64,000 nt of DNA from JAHEFU01 sp041395205 (GCA_041395205.1 JAWLAZ010000002.1:248001-312000); one strand, 5' to 3'; positions 8,535-16,759 are shown, counted from the stretch's first letter. Translations and numbers: made by a program. The notes: a model not told the origin generated them from the sequence alone.

Positions 8535-8990
8535 CTAGAAGATCCGCGAGCCGAACTTGAAGAGGATCAGGGCCTGCAGCCCGAGCAGAATCACCAGCCA
8601 GACGATGATCCCGAGCATGCGGCGCTCGATGCCCGTGATGCGCTGGGAGTTGTCAACGAGCTGCTCGGTCATCAGCTCCGCCAGCTCCAGCTCCTGCAGG
8701 CGCTGCAGCTGGGCCATCTCCTCCTCGTAGTCCTCCGTGGCGGCGGCCAGCCCGGCGGTATGCCAGCGCCGCTGACGCAGTTCCTCATGCCAGTTCATCA
8801 GCTGGCGGACCTTGAACTGCCGGATCTCGGACCAGAACTGGTCCTCGGAGAGTACGCGCACCTTGCCGGTCTGCCTGTCCCGGACCCTGCGCACCACTAC
8901 GGGGCTGTGCATTTCCTCGCGCTCAAGCTCCACCCGCTCGTCGCGCTCACTGCCGTCCCTCTGGGCCACACTGCTATCTGGCCGTTCCAC
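8535..8990 (-). CDS. Small tail-anchored hypothetical protein
   Basis: A 151-residue protein with a charged, helical N-terminal two thirds (coiled-coil-like EDYEEEMAQLQRLQELELAE) and one hydrophobic segment close to the C-terminus (MLGIIVWLVILLGLQALILF), ending in KFGSRIF. That layout predicts a cytoplasmic domain anchored by its tail. The GTG at 8990 was chosen because TACAAT lies 7 nt before it; the much longer open frame upstream only shadows the dioxygenase gene. It is convergent with the decarboxylase (1-nt gap). No family recognised. Confidence 0.6.
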   Translation of the reverse strand: MERPDSSVAQRDGSERDERVELEREEMHSPVVVRRVRDRQTGKVRVLSEDQFWSEIRQFKVRQLMNWHEELRQRRWHTAGLAAATEDYEEEMAQLQRLQELELAELMTEQLVDNSQRITGIERRMLGIIVWLVILLGLQALILFKFGSRIF

Positions 8991-8997
8991 TGGGTCA

Positions 8998-9003
8998 ATT
9001 GTA
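8998..9003 (-). promoter_or_regulatory. -10 box of a leaderless transcript
   Basis: On the minus strand TACAAT lies 7 nt before the GTG at 8990, the same arrangement as at other leaderless starts in the window. Confidence 0.4.
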
Positions 9004-9158
9004 CCCTGATTTGTCCCGGCATTGCTGTAATATGGAAGTGTATGTCCATGGCACGCAGACTCGGCAGCCAGGCCGCCTGGCGCTACGTGAAACGGCCCGA
9101 TTCCTAAGCGGCGCGATCCCTTTCGCACATTTTCACGTACCGACCCGAGGAGACATAC

Positions 9159-9890
9159 ATGGACCGGAAACCCTTTTACGACCAGATGCACGGCGACGGC
9201 AGCCTGGACTATGAGAAGTACCTGAACACCCAGGAACTGCTGGGCTGCCAGAAGGATTTCTCCGAGTTCGTCAACGAGGACGAACTGATGTTCCAGATCG
9301 TGCACCAGAGCGAGGAGCTCTGGATGAAGCTGATCGGCTACACCCTGCTTGGCATCATCGACTGGATGGAACAGCGCAATACGCACCGCGTGGTGACGCT
9401 GTTCAGGCGGGTACACACCATCCAGCTGCTGATGATCGACCACCTGCCGGTGCTGGAGACGATGAGCCCGCATGAGTACCAGCCGATCCGCCTGAACCTT
9501 GGCAACGGCAGCGGGCAGGAATCGCCTGGCTTCAACAACCTGCTGAGCCTGGTCAACCCGCTGTGGGATGCCTATAAGGCGTGCTACCTCGACCACTACG
9601 GCAGGACCATCGAGCAGGTCTACAACTCCCAGTACAGCCATGATGACTGCTACATGGTGGCGGAATGCCTCGCGGACTACGACGAGCTGTTCCAGAAATT
9701 CCGCTACCACCACATCCAGCTGATTCACCGCTCGATCGGGCTAGGCGCGAAGAGCCTGAAGGGCCGCAGCGTGGAGATGCTGAACCGTGGCATGGCGCAG
9801 AAGCTGTTCCCCGAGCTGTGGGAGATCCGCAACCAGATGACCGACGCCTGGGGCGGCACCTACGGCGTGGTGCGCGACAGCATCCACTGA
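9159..9890 (+). CDS. Tryptophan 2,3-dioxygenase family heme protein (divergent)
   Basis: This family opens the indole ring of tryptophan with O2 to give N-formylkynurenine. The fold signature is clear: DYEKYLNTQELLGCQ near 17, IVHQSEELWMKL with His49, MSPHEYQPIRLNLGNGSG with Arg111, and FRYHHIQLIHRSIG with His185 where the heme-ligand histidine falls. At 243 residues it is on the short side. The usual GTGGSSG loop after the heme helix, which contacts the substrate amino acid, is replaced by AKSLKGRSV. The substrate may therefore differ. A GAGGAG site precedes the ATG. A GGAG-hairpin array begins right after the stop. Confidence 0.8.
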   Translation: MDRKPFYDQMHGDGSLDYEKYLNTQELLGCQKDFSEFVNEDELMFQIVHQSEELWMKLIGYTLLGIIDWMEQRNTHRVVTLFRRVHTIQLLMIDHLPVLETMSPHEYQPIRLNLGNGSGQESPGFNNLLSLVNPLWDAYKACYLDHYGRTIEQVYNSQYSHDDCYMVAECLADYDELFQKFRYHHIQLIHRSIGLGAKSLKGRSVEMLNRGMAQKLFPELWEIRNQMTDAWGGTYGVVRDSIH

Positions 9891-9891
9891 C

Positions 9892-9970
9892 GGAGGCCCG
9901 GAGCAATCCGGGCAACGGAGGCCAGGCTGTTAGCCTGGCAAGGAGCTCAGTTGTAAAGCTGACAACGGAG
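9892..9970. repeat. GGAG-footed hairpin array, 25-bp period
   Basis: GGAG occurs at 9892, 9917, 9942 and 9967, exactly 25 bp apart, starting 2 nt after the dioxygenase stop codon. Between the feet are different palindromes: GCCCGG-AGCAAT-CCGGGC, GCCAGGC-TGTTA-GCCTGGC, and a weaker CTCAG...CTGA. Foot and spacing are conserved while the stems differ, which matches the architecture of REP elements. Confidence 0.75.
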
Positions 9971-9984
9971 TGAAGAAGGAATCA

Positions 9985-10091
9985 ACCACAAAGCTCAGGA
10001 AGAGCACAAAGTTAGATAGACGAACACGAAGTTGCCATGTGAATCCTTTGTGAACATCAACTGACTTCGTGATCTTGGTGTCCTTCGTGGT
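9985..10091. repeat. Imperfect inverted repeat of CACRAAG-type arms
   Basis: The left arm at 9985-10012 matches the reverse complement of 10064-10091 at 21 of 28 positions. Each arm carries ACCAC[AG]AAG and CAC[AG]AAGT. A related left arm lies at 2576-2602. This looks like a dispersed non-coding repeat. It occupies the gap before tnaA. Confidence 0.55.
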
Positions 10092-10173
10092 GAAATCGAA
10101 AATTGCCAGGCTTACACTTGGCCTCCACTCAAATCTCGGACATCACACCGATGTCATATCAGAGGAAATTGAA

Positions 10174-11562
10174 ATGACAAATGACAACGCCTGGGACTAC
10201 CTGCAGCCCGAACCCTTCTACGTCAAGAGCGTCGTGCCGATCCGCCAGATCAGCGCGCAGGAACGCCGCCGCCGCCTGGAGACGGCAAAGTACAACCTCT
10301 TCAACCTCGCCAGTGACGACGTGTTCATCGACCTGCTGACCGACAGCGGTACCGGCGCGATGAGCCACAATCAGTGGGCAGCGCTGATGCGCGGCGACGA
10401 GGCCTATGCCGGCAGCCTGAGCTTCAGGCGCCTGCGCAACTCCATCGAGGAGATCTTCGGCTTCGAGCACATCCTGCCGACCCACCAGGGACGCTCGGCA
10501 GAGCTCGTGCTGATGACGCACTTCCTCAAACCCGGCGACCATGTCCCCAACAACATCCACTTCGATACCACCGCCGCGCACGTGCAGTACCAGCAGGCCA
10601 TCGATGTCAACCTCGTGCACGAGCGCATCTACGACCTGCAGTCCGAGCACCCCTTCAAGGGCAACATGGACACGGCGAAGCTGGAAGCCTATCTGCGCGA
10701 GCATGGCGACAGGATTCCGCTGGTCTGCATGACCCTGACCTGCAACAGCGGCGGCGGCCAGCCCGTCAGCCTCGAGAATCTCAAGCGCGTCGGCGAGATC
10801 TGCCGCCAGTTCGGCAAGCCGCTGCTGATTGACAGCGCGCGCGTGATCGAGAACGCCTGGTTCATCCAGCAGCGCGAGCAGGGCTTCGCCAACTGGAGCA
10901 TCGGCGCGATCCTGCGCGAGATCATGGCCCAGGCCGACGGCATGTGGATGAGCGCCAAGAAGGACGGGCTTGTCAACATGGGCGGCTTCATCGCCGTGCG
11001 CAGCCACGAACTCTACGAACAGCTGCGCATGTACGAGATCCTCTTCGACGGCTTCTCCACCTACGGCGGGATGAGCGGGCGCGACATGGACGCCCTGGCC
11101 CAGGGCCTGCAGGAATGCTGCAGCCCGGACTACCTCGCCTACCGCACCGGCCAGGTGGCGCACCTCTCGGTGCTGTTGCGCGAGGCCGGGATCAGCGTGA
11201 CCTGGCCTCCGGGCGGGCACGCGGTCTACGTGGACGCCATGCAGTTCTGCCCACACCTGCCGCGCGAGCAGTTCCCGGCCCAGGCGCTCAGCCTCGCGCT
11301 CTACCTCGAGGGCGGGGTGCGCTCGGTGGAAATCGGCAGCGTGCTGCGCGGCCGCGATGCGGTGACGAAGCAGGATCGCTTCGAGGGACTGGACCTCGTG
11401 CGCCTCGCAATCCCGCATCGCACCTACAGCTATACGCAACTGGAGTTCGTTGCCAACACTCTGATCCGCATGAAGGCGGACCATGAGAACATCCGCGGCG
11501 TGCGCTTCGTGAAGGAAACACCGGTGCTGCGCCACTTCACCAGCGAGTTCGAATTGATCTAG
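10174..11562 (+). CDS. tnaA: Tryptophanase (tryptophan indole-lyase)
   Basis: A PLP-dependent beta-eliminating lyase: tryptophan to indole, pyruvate and ammonia. Length 462 (E. coli 471). The PLP lysine lies in MSAKKDGLVNMGG (about Lys263). THQGR, FDTT with Asp131, and SNSGG-like TCNSGGGQPVS are in order. Two markers favour tryptophanase over tyrosine phenol-lyase: FDTT (the Asp that contacts indole) and VEIGS near 370, where phenol-lyases carry an Arg in MERG. The ATG at 10174 is chosen for the GAGGAAA just upstream; the frame extends further 5' without a better site. It is flanked by hairpin repeats on both sides. Confidence 0.92.
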   Translation: MTNDNAWDYLQPEPFYVKSVVPIRQISAQERRRRLETAKYNLFNLASDDVFIDLLTDSGTGAMSHNQWAALMRGDEAYAGSLSFRRLRNSIEEIFGFEHILPTHQGRSAELVLMTHFLKPGDHVPNNIHFDTTAAHVQYQQAIDVNLVHERIYDLQSEHPFKGNMDTAKLEAYLREHGDRIPLVCMTLTCNSGGGQPVSLENLKRVGEICRQFGKPLLIDSARVIENAWFIQQREQGFANWSIGAILREIMAQADGMWMSAKKDGLVNMGGFIAVRSHELYEQLRMYEILFDGFSTYGGMSGRDMDALAQGLQECCSPDYLAYRTGQVAHLSVLLREAGISVTWPPGGHAVYVDAMQFCPHLPREQFPAQALSLALYLEGGVRSVEIGSVLRGRDAVTKQDRFEGLDLVRLAIPHRTYSYTQLEFVANTLIRMKADHENIRGVRFVKETPVLRHFTSEFELI

Positions 11563-11810
11563 GAGGTCGAAGCTTGCTTCGGCAATGGAGCTACCCGCTT
11601 CAGCGGTAGTGGAGTCACTGCGAAGCTGCACCATTGGAGGCACTGCGAAGCAGTGACATCGGAGCTGTAGCGTAATTCGCACTACAGGTTTCGGGTTTCC
11701 GGTTTCGGCAATCGGAGGCACCGCGAAGCAATTCTATTGGAGGTCGCGCGCAAGCTCGGCGCGGTATCCCGGCGCAAGCCGGACGGAGTGTTTCTCTGAG
11801 AGCAACAGGG
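11562..11810. repeat. GGAG-footed hairpin array downstream of tnaA
   Basis: GGAG feet occur at 11562, 11587, 11611, 11636, 11661, 11714, 11739 and 11785, giving steps of 25, 24, 25, 25, 53, 25 and 46 bp, close to a 25-bp unit or its double. Stems vary: TCGAAGC-TTG-CTTCGG, CTACCCGCT/AGCGGTAG, CACTG-CGAAG-CAGTG, CTGTAG...CTACAG, CCGGC-GCAA-GCCGG. The array starts on the last base of the tnaA stop and fills most of the 298-bp gap to the next gene. Confidence 0.75.
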
Positions 11811-11848
11811 CCCTGTAGCTCTGAGAGCTACACACCGTCAATTCAAGG

Positions 11849-11854
11849 TAAAAT
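11849..11854 (+). promoter_or_regulatory. -10 box of a leaderless lipoprotein transcript
   Basis: TAAAAT lies 6 nt before the ATG at 11861. There is no purine-rich ribosome site between them. Confidence 0.5.
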
Positions 11855-11860
11855 CAAAGC

Positions 11861-14482
11861 ATGAAAACTCGCCGGGCCACAACGCTCGCATTGGTCCCGT
11901 TCATGCTCGGGATGATCCTGCTGGCAGGCTGCAAGGGCGGCACCAGTCCTGAAGCGCTTTCTCCTGATTCCAGTAACTCCGCCTTCAAGTTCCCCGAGCT
12001 GCATGATGCCCTGGCTGCCGAGTTCACCCGCCTGGGCATCGACCCTGACAAGGTGCCAGCCAAGGTGGCCAGCGGCGATGCCAACGCCGTGTTCGACCTA
12101 ACACTTACGGTTGACGATCCCGACGGCGAAGGCCCCACCCCCGCCAGCGGCGTGACGCTCAAGTGGACCGAGCGCATGCTGGGGGACTACGACCAGAACG
12201 GCCTCGTGAATGCTTCGGATATCACGCCGCTTGGGCAGAACTTCCAGCAGAGTGTCATCTATGACGATCCCTTCAGTCACAACGGTCTGGAATACTGGCC
12301 CACGGGCAACCCTGATGACGGTGGCAGCGGTTCTGCCAACTGGCGGCGCGCTCGCGTGGATGGCAATGATGACGGGCTTGTCGGCCTCTCCGATATCACC
12401 AGCATCGCTCAGCACTGGAATGAACAGCTTTCCGGCTATGTGGTGCAGATGGCGGTCAACCGCGGCGACGGCGAACTGAACTGGACTGATGTGGACAGCG
12501 GTAACGGCATTGCTCCCAGCATCGCGCGACCCAGCGTCAACAATGCAGCACCTGTGCGTTATGAGTTGTACATCCCGCTAGGCGAAGCCCAGTTCGCTCA
12601 TCATTTCAGGGTGCTGCCATTCGATGCCGGCACAGATGAGCGTGGGGCATTGTCCAACCGGGCGGACTTCTACCCGGTTGACCAGGGCGATACTACACCG
12701 CCGTACTGGCTCGACACGGTCGGCGTGCAGCAACTTGTCCCGTCCAGCGAACAGATCAGGGTGGAGTTTGGCAATGCAGAGGACAGCCAGTCACCACCGG
12801 TGAGCTACCGGGTCTACTGGGAGGAAACTACCGAAGGCAGCCTTGATCCCTTCGACTACGGCAGCGCCCAGTCAGAGGATGTGACAGAGTCTCCCTTCAC
12901 CATCACTGGCCTGACAAATGAGCAATACTACCGCGTAGCTGTGCGCGCAGTTGACAGCGCGGAACCGCCGAACGAGGAACAGAACCTGAAGGTACTCGGA
13001 GCGCTGGTGGAGCCGCGTGACGTGTACCCGCCGGAGTGGCAGGACAGTACTGGCCTTGTGACTATGTTTTACGGCGATGGACGGGCTGTGCTGGGTTACA
13101 GCCACGCGATAGACAACACCGCAGATGAGAATGGCACCTGGAGCAGTGGTCCGGTTCGATATCGGATCTATTACGGCCCGGGCCAGACTCCTGATTTTGA
13201 CAATGCAACTGTGATTGAGATTGAGGATCAGGGAGCCCCCTACAACTACAGCCTGATCGAAGATTTGGACACGGAAGTGGACCGCTGGTTTGTGGTCCGC
13301 GCTGTGGACAGCGCTGATCCGGAGAATGAGGATGGCAATCTGGAAGTGCAGCTTGGCAAGGGTGTGATAGTGAGACGCTATGAGCTGCCCGGTCCGGGGC
13401 CGGACGTTCCAGCCGGAGTGGTGCAGGTGGAAGCCGAGCTGATATCCAATCCGCAGGCCACGGTCGGGGGCTATGCCGCTGTCTATCAGGATCCGAACAA
13501 CCTGCAGGTCTATGCAAGTTTCCACGAGATCACTCCAGAAGGTTTCATCCACAGGGCTGATCTGGATCTGGGTAGTTTTGAGGAGGAAATTGAGTCTCCA
13601 GCGGTGAGGATGTTCAGTCTGGATAAGGATGGAAAATTTGGGGTATTCATGAATCTTCCTGTTGAAGATCTCTTCAATCAGTTCAAACTGCAGTGGACGA
13701 GGGAGGGAGAAGATCCCGTCACATATAGTTCTGACACGAGAACACTCCGCCTACTTGGGACAAACTACAATGACGAATTCTGGTATATCAGTCAGCAATG
13801 GAATGGACAGGTAATTGATGGAGAGTTGAAGGTCTATTCACAACTGCTTGGTGATGTAGCATCTGAACCATTCTTCACAGAAACGGAAAGTGAATCTCTA
13901 TGGCAGTTGCATAATGAATCTTGTCTTGTCAATGGTGATGTCGCGCTGTTTGTGCCAATTGAAATTGAAGATATTGTTACCTGGTATCTAGGGACAATCA
14001 GTGGGCAGGACGGCAGCATTGGTTTAGAAAATGTAGATTACCCGAGCCTTGAATACGAACCTCGCGAAATGTATGGGTTTGGAGTTGATGAACCCATCCG
14101 CCAGTGGTTCTATTCAGAAATAGCAGAGAGCCGATTCTTTCTGTTTGAATCCGATAGTGAGTCTTACACTACTCCATTGTTCGATGGTGTGAAACAAGGT
14201 GGATTCTCACACTCTTCTCTGATTGATTTCGACAATATGTATCTCGAGTTTTCGATCACTCCAGATCATTGGAACAAGTTTGGGTTCTATAGAGAAAGCT
14301 TGACGATGCGGTTGATCAGAATCGAAGGTAATGAATATCTGATACCAAGAATGAGAGATTTAGAGTTTGATACATCATCTGCAACCAAGATACCCCTTAA
14401 GGGATTCATTGCAGACCTGGTTAGTGAGAGAGATCTGGAAACAAATGAGATTATCAGGCATTGCGAGATCATAGATCAATAA
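11861..14482 (+). CDS. Large dockerin- and FN3-containing lipoprotein
   Basis: An 873-residue surface lipoprotein. The signal peptide ends in the lipobox LLAGC (Cys near 23). Two dockerin-type calcium loops follow: DYDQNGLVNASDITPLGQNF near 109-128 and DGNDDGLVGLSDITSIAQHW near 167-186. Two fibronectin-III-like regions then occur (ISYRVYW-like YRVYWEETTEG, and VRYRIYYGPGQTPDF). The C-terminal 350 residues have no recognised domain and sit in DNA of visibly lower GC than the 5' half. Dockerins normally bind cohesins; no cohesin is seen here. Role unknown, probably extracytoplasmic assembly or adhesion. Confidence 0.75.
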   Translation: MKTRRATTLALVPFMLGMILLAGCKGGTSPEALSPDSSNSAFKFPELHDALAAEFTRLGIDPDKVPAKVASGDANAVFDLTLTVDDPDGEGPTPASGVTLKWTERMLGDYDQNGLVNASDITPLGQNFQQSVIYDDPFSHNGLEYWPTGNPDDGGSGSANWRRARVDGNDDGLVGLSDITSIAQHWNEQLSGYVVQMAVNRGDGELNWTDVDSGNGIAPSIARPSVNNAAPVRYELYIPLGEAQFAHHFRVLPFDAGTDERGALSNRADFYPVDQGDTTPPYWLDTVGVQQLVPSSEQIRVEFGNAEDSQSPPVSYRVYWEETTEGSLDPFDYGSAQSEDVTESPFTITGLTNEQYYRVAVRAVDSAEPPNEEQNLKVLGALVEPRDVYPPEWQDSTGLVTMFYGDGRAVLGYSHAIDNTADENGTWSSGPVRYRIYYGPGQTPDFDNATVIEIEDQGAPYNYSLIEDLDTEVDRWFVVRAVDSADPENEDGNLEVQLGKGVIVRRYELPGPGPDVPAGVVQVEAELISNPQATVGGYAAVYQDPNNLQVYASFHEITPEGFIHRADLDLGSFEEEIESPAVRMFSLDKDGKFGVFMNLPVEDLFNQFKLQWTREGEDPVTYSSDTRTLRLLGTNYNDEFWYISQQWNGQVIDGELKVYSQLLGDVASEPFFTETESESLWQLHNESCLVNGDVALFVPIEIEDIVTWYLGTISGQDGSIGLENVDYPSLEYEPREMYGFGVDEPIRQWFYSEIAESRFFLFESDSESYTTPLFDGVKQGGFSHSSLIDFDNMYLEFSITPDHWNKFGFYRESLTMRLIRIEGNEYLIPRMRDLEFDTSSATKIPLKGFIADLVSERDLETNEIIRHCEIIDQ

Positions 14483-14501
14483 ATCCAAAAGGGAGATCAA
14501 G

Positions 14502-14858
14502 ATGGGAAGGAATCAGGGAATTTCAGTAGTGTTCGTACTAATTTGTATGCTGATGCTCGCAGCATGCGGCTCCGGTGCAACGAAGTTTGAGCTTGAAAAT
14601 CAGCCAGTTACAATAGGCTTGAAGGACTTCAGCCGAGTACAGGGTGGGCAGGATGAACTGCTGACAATTGACGTCACGGAGCGTCCTGACGATGTTGAAA
14701 TCAGGGTGCTGATCAATCAGGACACAGAAACTTCCTTTCAAGTTTTTGAATGCCCTCTGCGATTCTGTTCTCTCTCTGCGACTCTGCGTCAACAAAACCA
14801 ATCTGGCGATCTCACTGCCACTCGCGCGACTGCGCGGTATGTCATTTTCCTTGTCTGA
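14502..14858 (+). CDS. Small lipoprotein, probably truncated at its 3' end
   Basis: 118 residues with a signal peptide and lipobox LMLAAC (Cys near 22). Residues 25-77 are ordinary polar sequence. From about 78 (SFQVFECPLRF...) composition changes because the DNA at 14750-14800 is a CTCTGCG-rich repeat of the type often dispersed between genes. The original C-terminus may have been replaced by this repeat. It follows the dockerin lipoprotein by 19 nt with a GGGAG site, so it is probably in the same transcript. Function unknown. Confidence 0.5.
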   Translation: MGRNQGISVVFVLICMLMLAACGSGATKFELENQPVTIGLKDFSRVQGGQDELLTIDVTERPDDVEIRVLINQDTETSFQVFECPLRFCSLSATLRQQNQSGDLTATRATARYVIFLV

Positions 14859-14876
14859 ATTACATCGGGACTCCAA

Positions 14877-14899
14877 CTACCGCTAAAGCGGATAGCTCC
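14877..14899. repeat. Single GGAG-footed hairpin
   Basis: CTACCGCT-AA-AGCGGATAG followed by CTCC. It is the reverse complement, with two changes, of the module at 11587-11609. A third relative (CTAGCGCTGAGGCGGGTAG then CTC) lies at 22393-22414. These three share stem sequence, unlike most modules. Confidence 0.6.
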
Positions 14900-14925
14900 T
14901 TCTCCTCGCGCGCCCTCACCTCCCC

Positions 14926-14931
14926 TATAAT
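14926..14931 (+). promoter_or_regulatory. Consensus -10 box of a leaderless kynureninase transcript
   Basis: A perfect TATAAT lies 6 nt before the GTG at 14938, with no room for a ribosome-binding site after transcription begins. Confidence 0.5.
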
Positions 14932-14937
14932 CGCCCT

Positions 14938-16096
14938 GTGAATGATCCTGAGACCATCTCCCCGGCCACGCATAAGCGCCATGTTGGCAACGAAGTGTTC
15001 GATGTGCCGGCGGGCACCTACCTGCTGAACCACGCAGTGGGCTGCCTGTCCGAGCGTGCGCGCCGCGCCAGCCGTCTGTTCATCGGGCACTGGGCCGAAG
15101 GCGGCTGCAACTCCTGGCCGCTGTGGCTGCGTGAGATCGAGGGCTTCCACAAGGCGCTCAGCGGCCTGCTCGGTGGCAATGCCAGCAACTACTGCATGCA
15201 GTCCAACCTGTCGAGCGGGCTGTGCAAGCTGATGCCGGCCCTGCCCGGCAACGGCCGCAGTGTGGTGCTGCTCAGTGAAATGGACTTCCCCTCGATGAGC
15301 TATGCCGCCCAGCAGGTGGCCCATCATCTCGGCTGGCAGCCGCGTTTCCTCGCTGACGAGGATGGCGTGACAAGCCTGGAGCGCTGGGATGCAGCACTGA
15401 CCGGCGACGTGAAGCTGGTGCTGATCATGCATTCCTGCAGCAACAACAGCTACCTGAACCCCGTTGCCGAAATCTGCCGGATCTGCCGCGAGCGCGGGAT
15501 CATCTCCGTGGTTGACATCGCGCAGTCGGTCGGCGTGGTGCCGATTGACATCCCGGCCTGGGGCGCGGACTTCGTGCTGGGCTGCAGTGTGAAGTGGCTC
15601 TGCGGCGGCCAGGGGGCGAGCTTCCTCTGGGCCTCGGACGAGATGCTCGGGCAGTGCCAGCCGGTGGACGTCGGCTGGTGGAGCCATGAGAACCCCTTTG
15701 AGATGGACATCCACGACTTCCGCTACAACGCGAATGCCTGGCGTTTCATGGGCGGCACGCCCGTGCCCCAGCCGGCGATGATTGCCAGTGCCGCAATCCG
15801 CTGCACGCAGGCCATCGGCATAGACACGATCCGCAGCCATAACCTGGCCCTGAAGGGCATGCTGCGCAGTGCCGCACTCGCGAACGGGCATGTTGTCAAC
15901 ACGCCTGAAGGGTGCGGACGTGGAAGGTGGCACACTGGCGCTCAGCCTGCGCAATCACGAAGCGCTGTCAGCGAAACTGCAGCAGGCCGGAGTACACCAC
16001 GACAAGCGTCCGCGTTTCGGGATGCGGCTCTCGCCGCATGTCTACAACACTGAGGATGAAATCCAGCGGGTCTGCGAACTGCTCGCGGAGGGCTGA
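14938..16096 (+). CDS. kynU: Kynureninase-like PLP enzyme, frameshifted near the 3' end
   Basis: A fold-type I PLP hydrolase that cleaves kynurenine to anthranilate and alanine. The PLP lysine is Lys219 in CSVKWLCGGQG and the conserved Asp is in SVVDIAQSVG (Asp193). VGWWSHENPFEMD and RFMGGTPVPQ match kynureninases. The frame continues to a stop at 16053, but from about 15903 the family-like C-terminus (LKGADVEGGTLALSLRNH to RFGMRLSPHVYNTEDE) is in the next frame and ends at 16096. A single indel near 15903-15910 explains this. As read, the product loses its C-terminal 60 residues. It sits in the tryptophan neighbourhood; GTG start supported by the -10 box. Confidence 0.8.
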
Positions 16097-16101
16097 GCCC
16101 G

Positions 16102-16557
16102 CTACTCCTTGCCCTGGCTGTGGTCGTATTCCTCGACCACCGTGGCCTTCTGTGCTCCGTTGGAAAGCAGGTCACCCTTGTTGACACGGAACAGATGCTC
16201 GAATGCGAAGCAGAGGATCAGGAAGATGCAGATGCACGCCGCGTTGAAGGCCTTGCGCCGCACTTCGTCGTCAATCCCGGGCTTGAGGGCCTTCATGCCG
16301 AAGCCGATGTAGGCCACCAGCAGCACGATCTTCGCCAGCAGCCAGTGCTCACTCAGCAGGTCAAAGGGACCCATGATGATCAGCCCGACTGCGCTCGCCA
16401 GCAGCACCGTGTCGATGATGTGCGGCAGGACCTTCGTGGTGAATTTGGCCTTCAGGTTCACGCGCTGCTTGAGCAGCACGAAGCGGTAGATGAAGCCGCT
16501 GATGCTCAGGAGCGCGCAGGTGACATGCAGCAGTTTGACGGCGGAATAGGCTTCCAT
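16102..16557 (-). CDS. SirB2-family membrane protein
   Basis: 151 residues with four predicted membrane helices (AYSAVKLLHVTCALLSISGF, TVLLASAVGLIIMGPF, AKIVLLVAYIGFGM, ACICIFLILCFAF). The opening YxxxKxxHvxxAxxSxxxFxxR pattern and the second-helix DTVLL segment are typical of the SirB family, whose biochemical role is not known. The start at 16557 fits the family N-terminus and a GGAG site upstream. It is convergent with the kynureninase gene. Confidence 0.7.
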   Translation of the reverse strand: MEAYSAVKLLHVTCALLSISGFIYRFVLLKQRVNLKAKFTTKVLPHIIDTVLLASAVGLIIMGPFDLLSEHWLLAKIVLLVAYIGFGMKALKPGIDDEVRRKAFNAACICIFLILCFAFEHLFRVNKGDLLSNGAQKATVVEEYDHSQGKE

Positions 16558-16759
16558 TGATTGCTCCGGCAGATCAGCCTGAAGCTTAGCATGCGCGGGG
16601 CTGGCGGCCCGACGGGGGAACGGCATCCGGCCGTGATTTGTGAAGGCCCGGTGAAGTCTGGCCAAACAGGCGAAATTTTTCCGGAAATTGCTGCGTCAAT
16701 AACTGTAAAGGGTTTAAAATCAGAGTGACCCACCGGCGAATATCTAGGTGAAGGAAGTC

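Noticed and set aside
9000..9728. N-terminal extension of the small tail-anchored protein to 9728
   Set aside because: The extra sequence lies opposite the dioxygenase gene and a promoter-like box favours the GTG at 8990.
10174..11562. Tyrosine phenol-lyase instead of tryptophanase
   Set aside because: FDTT and VEIGS positions match tryptophanases; phenol-lyases have Thr and a MERG Arg there.
10159..11721. 520-residue minus-strand open frame opposite tnaA
   Set aside because: It mirrors a highly conserved gene in GC-rich DNA and shows no domain; a shadow frame.
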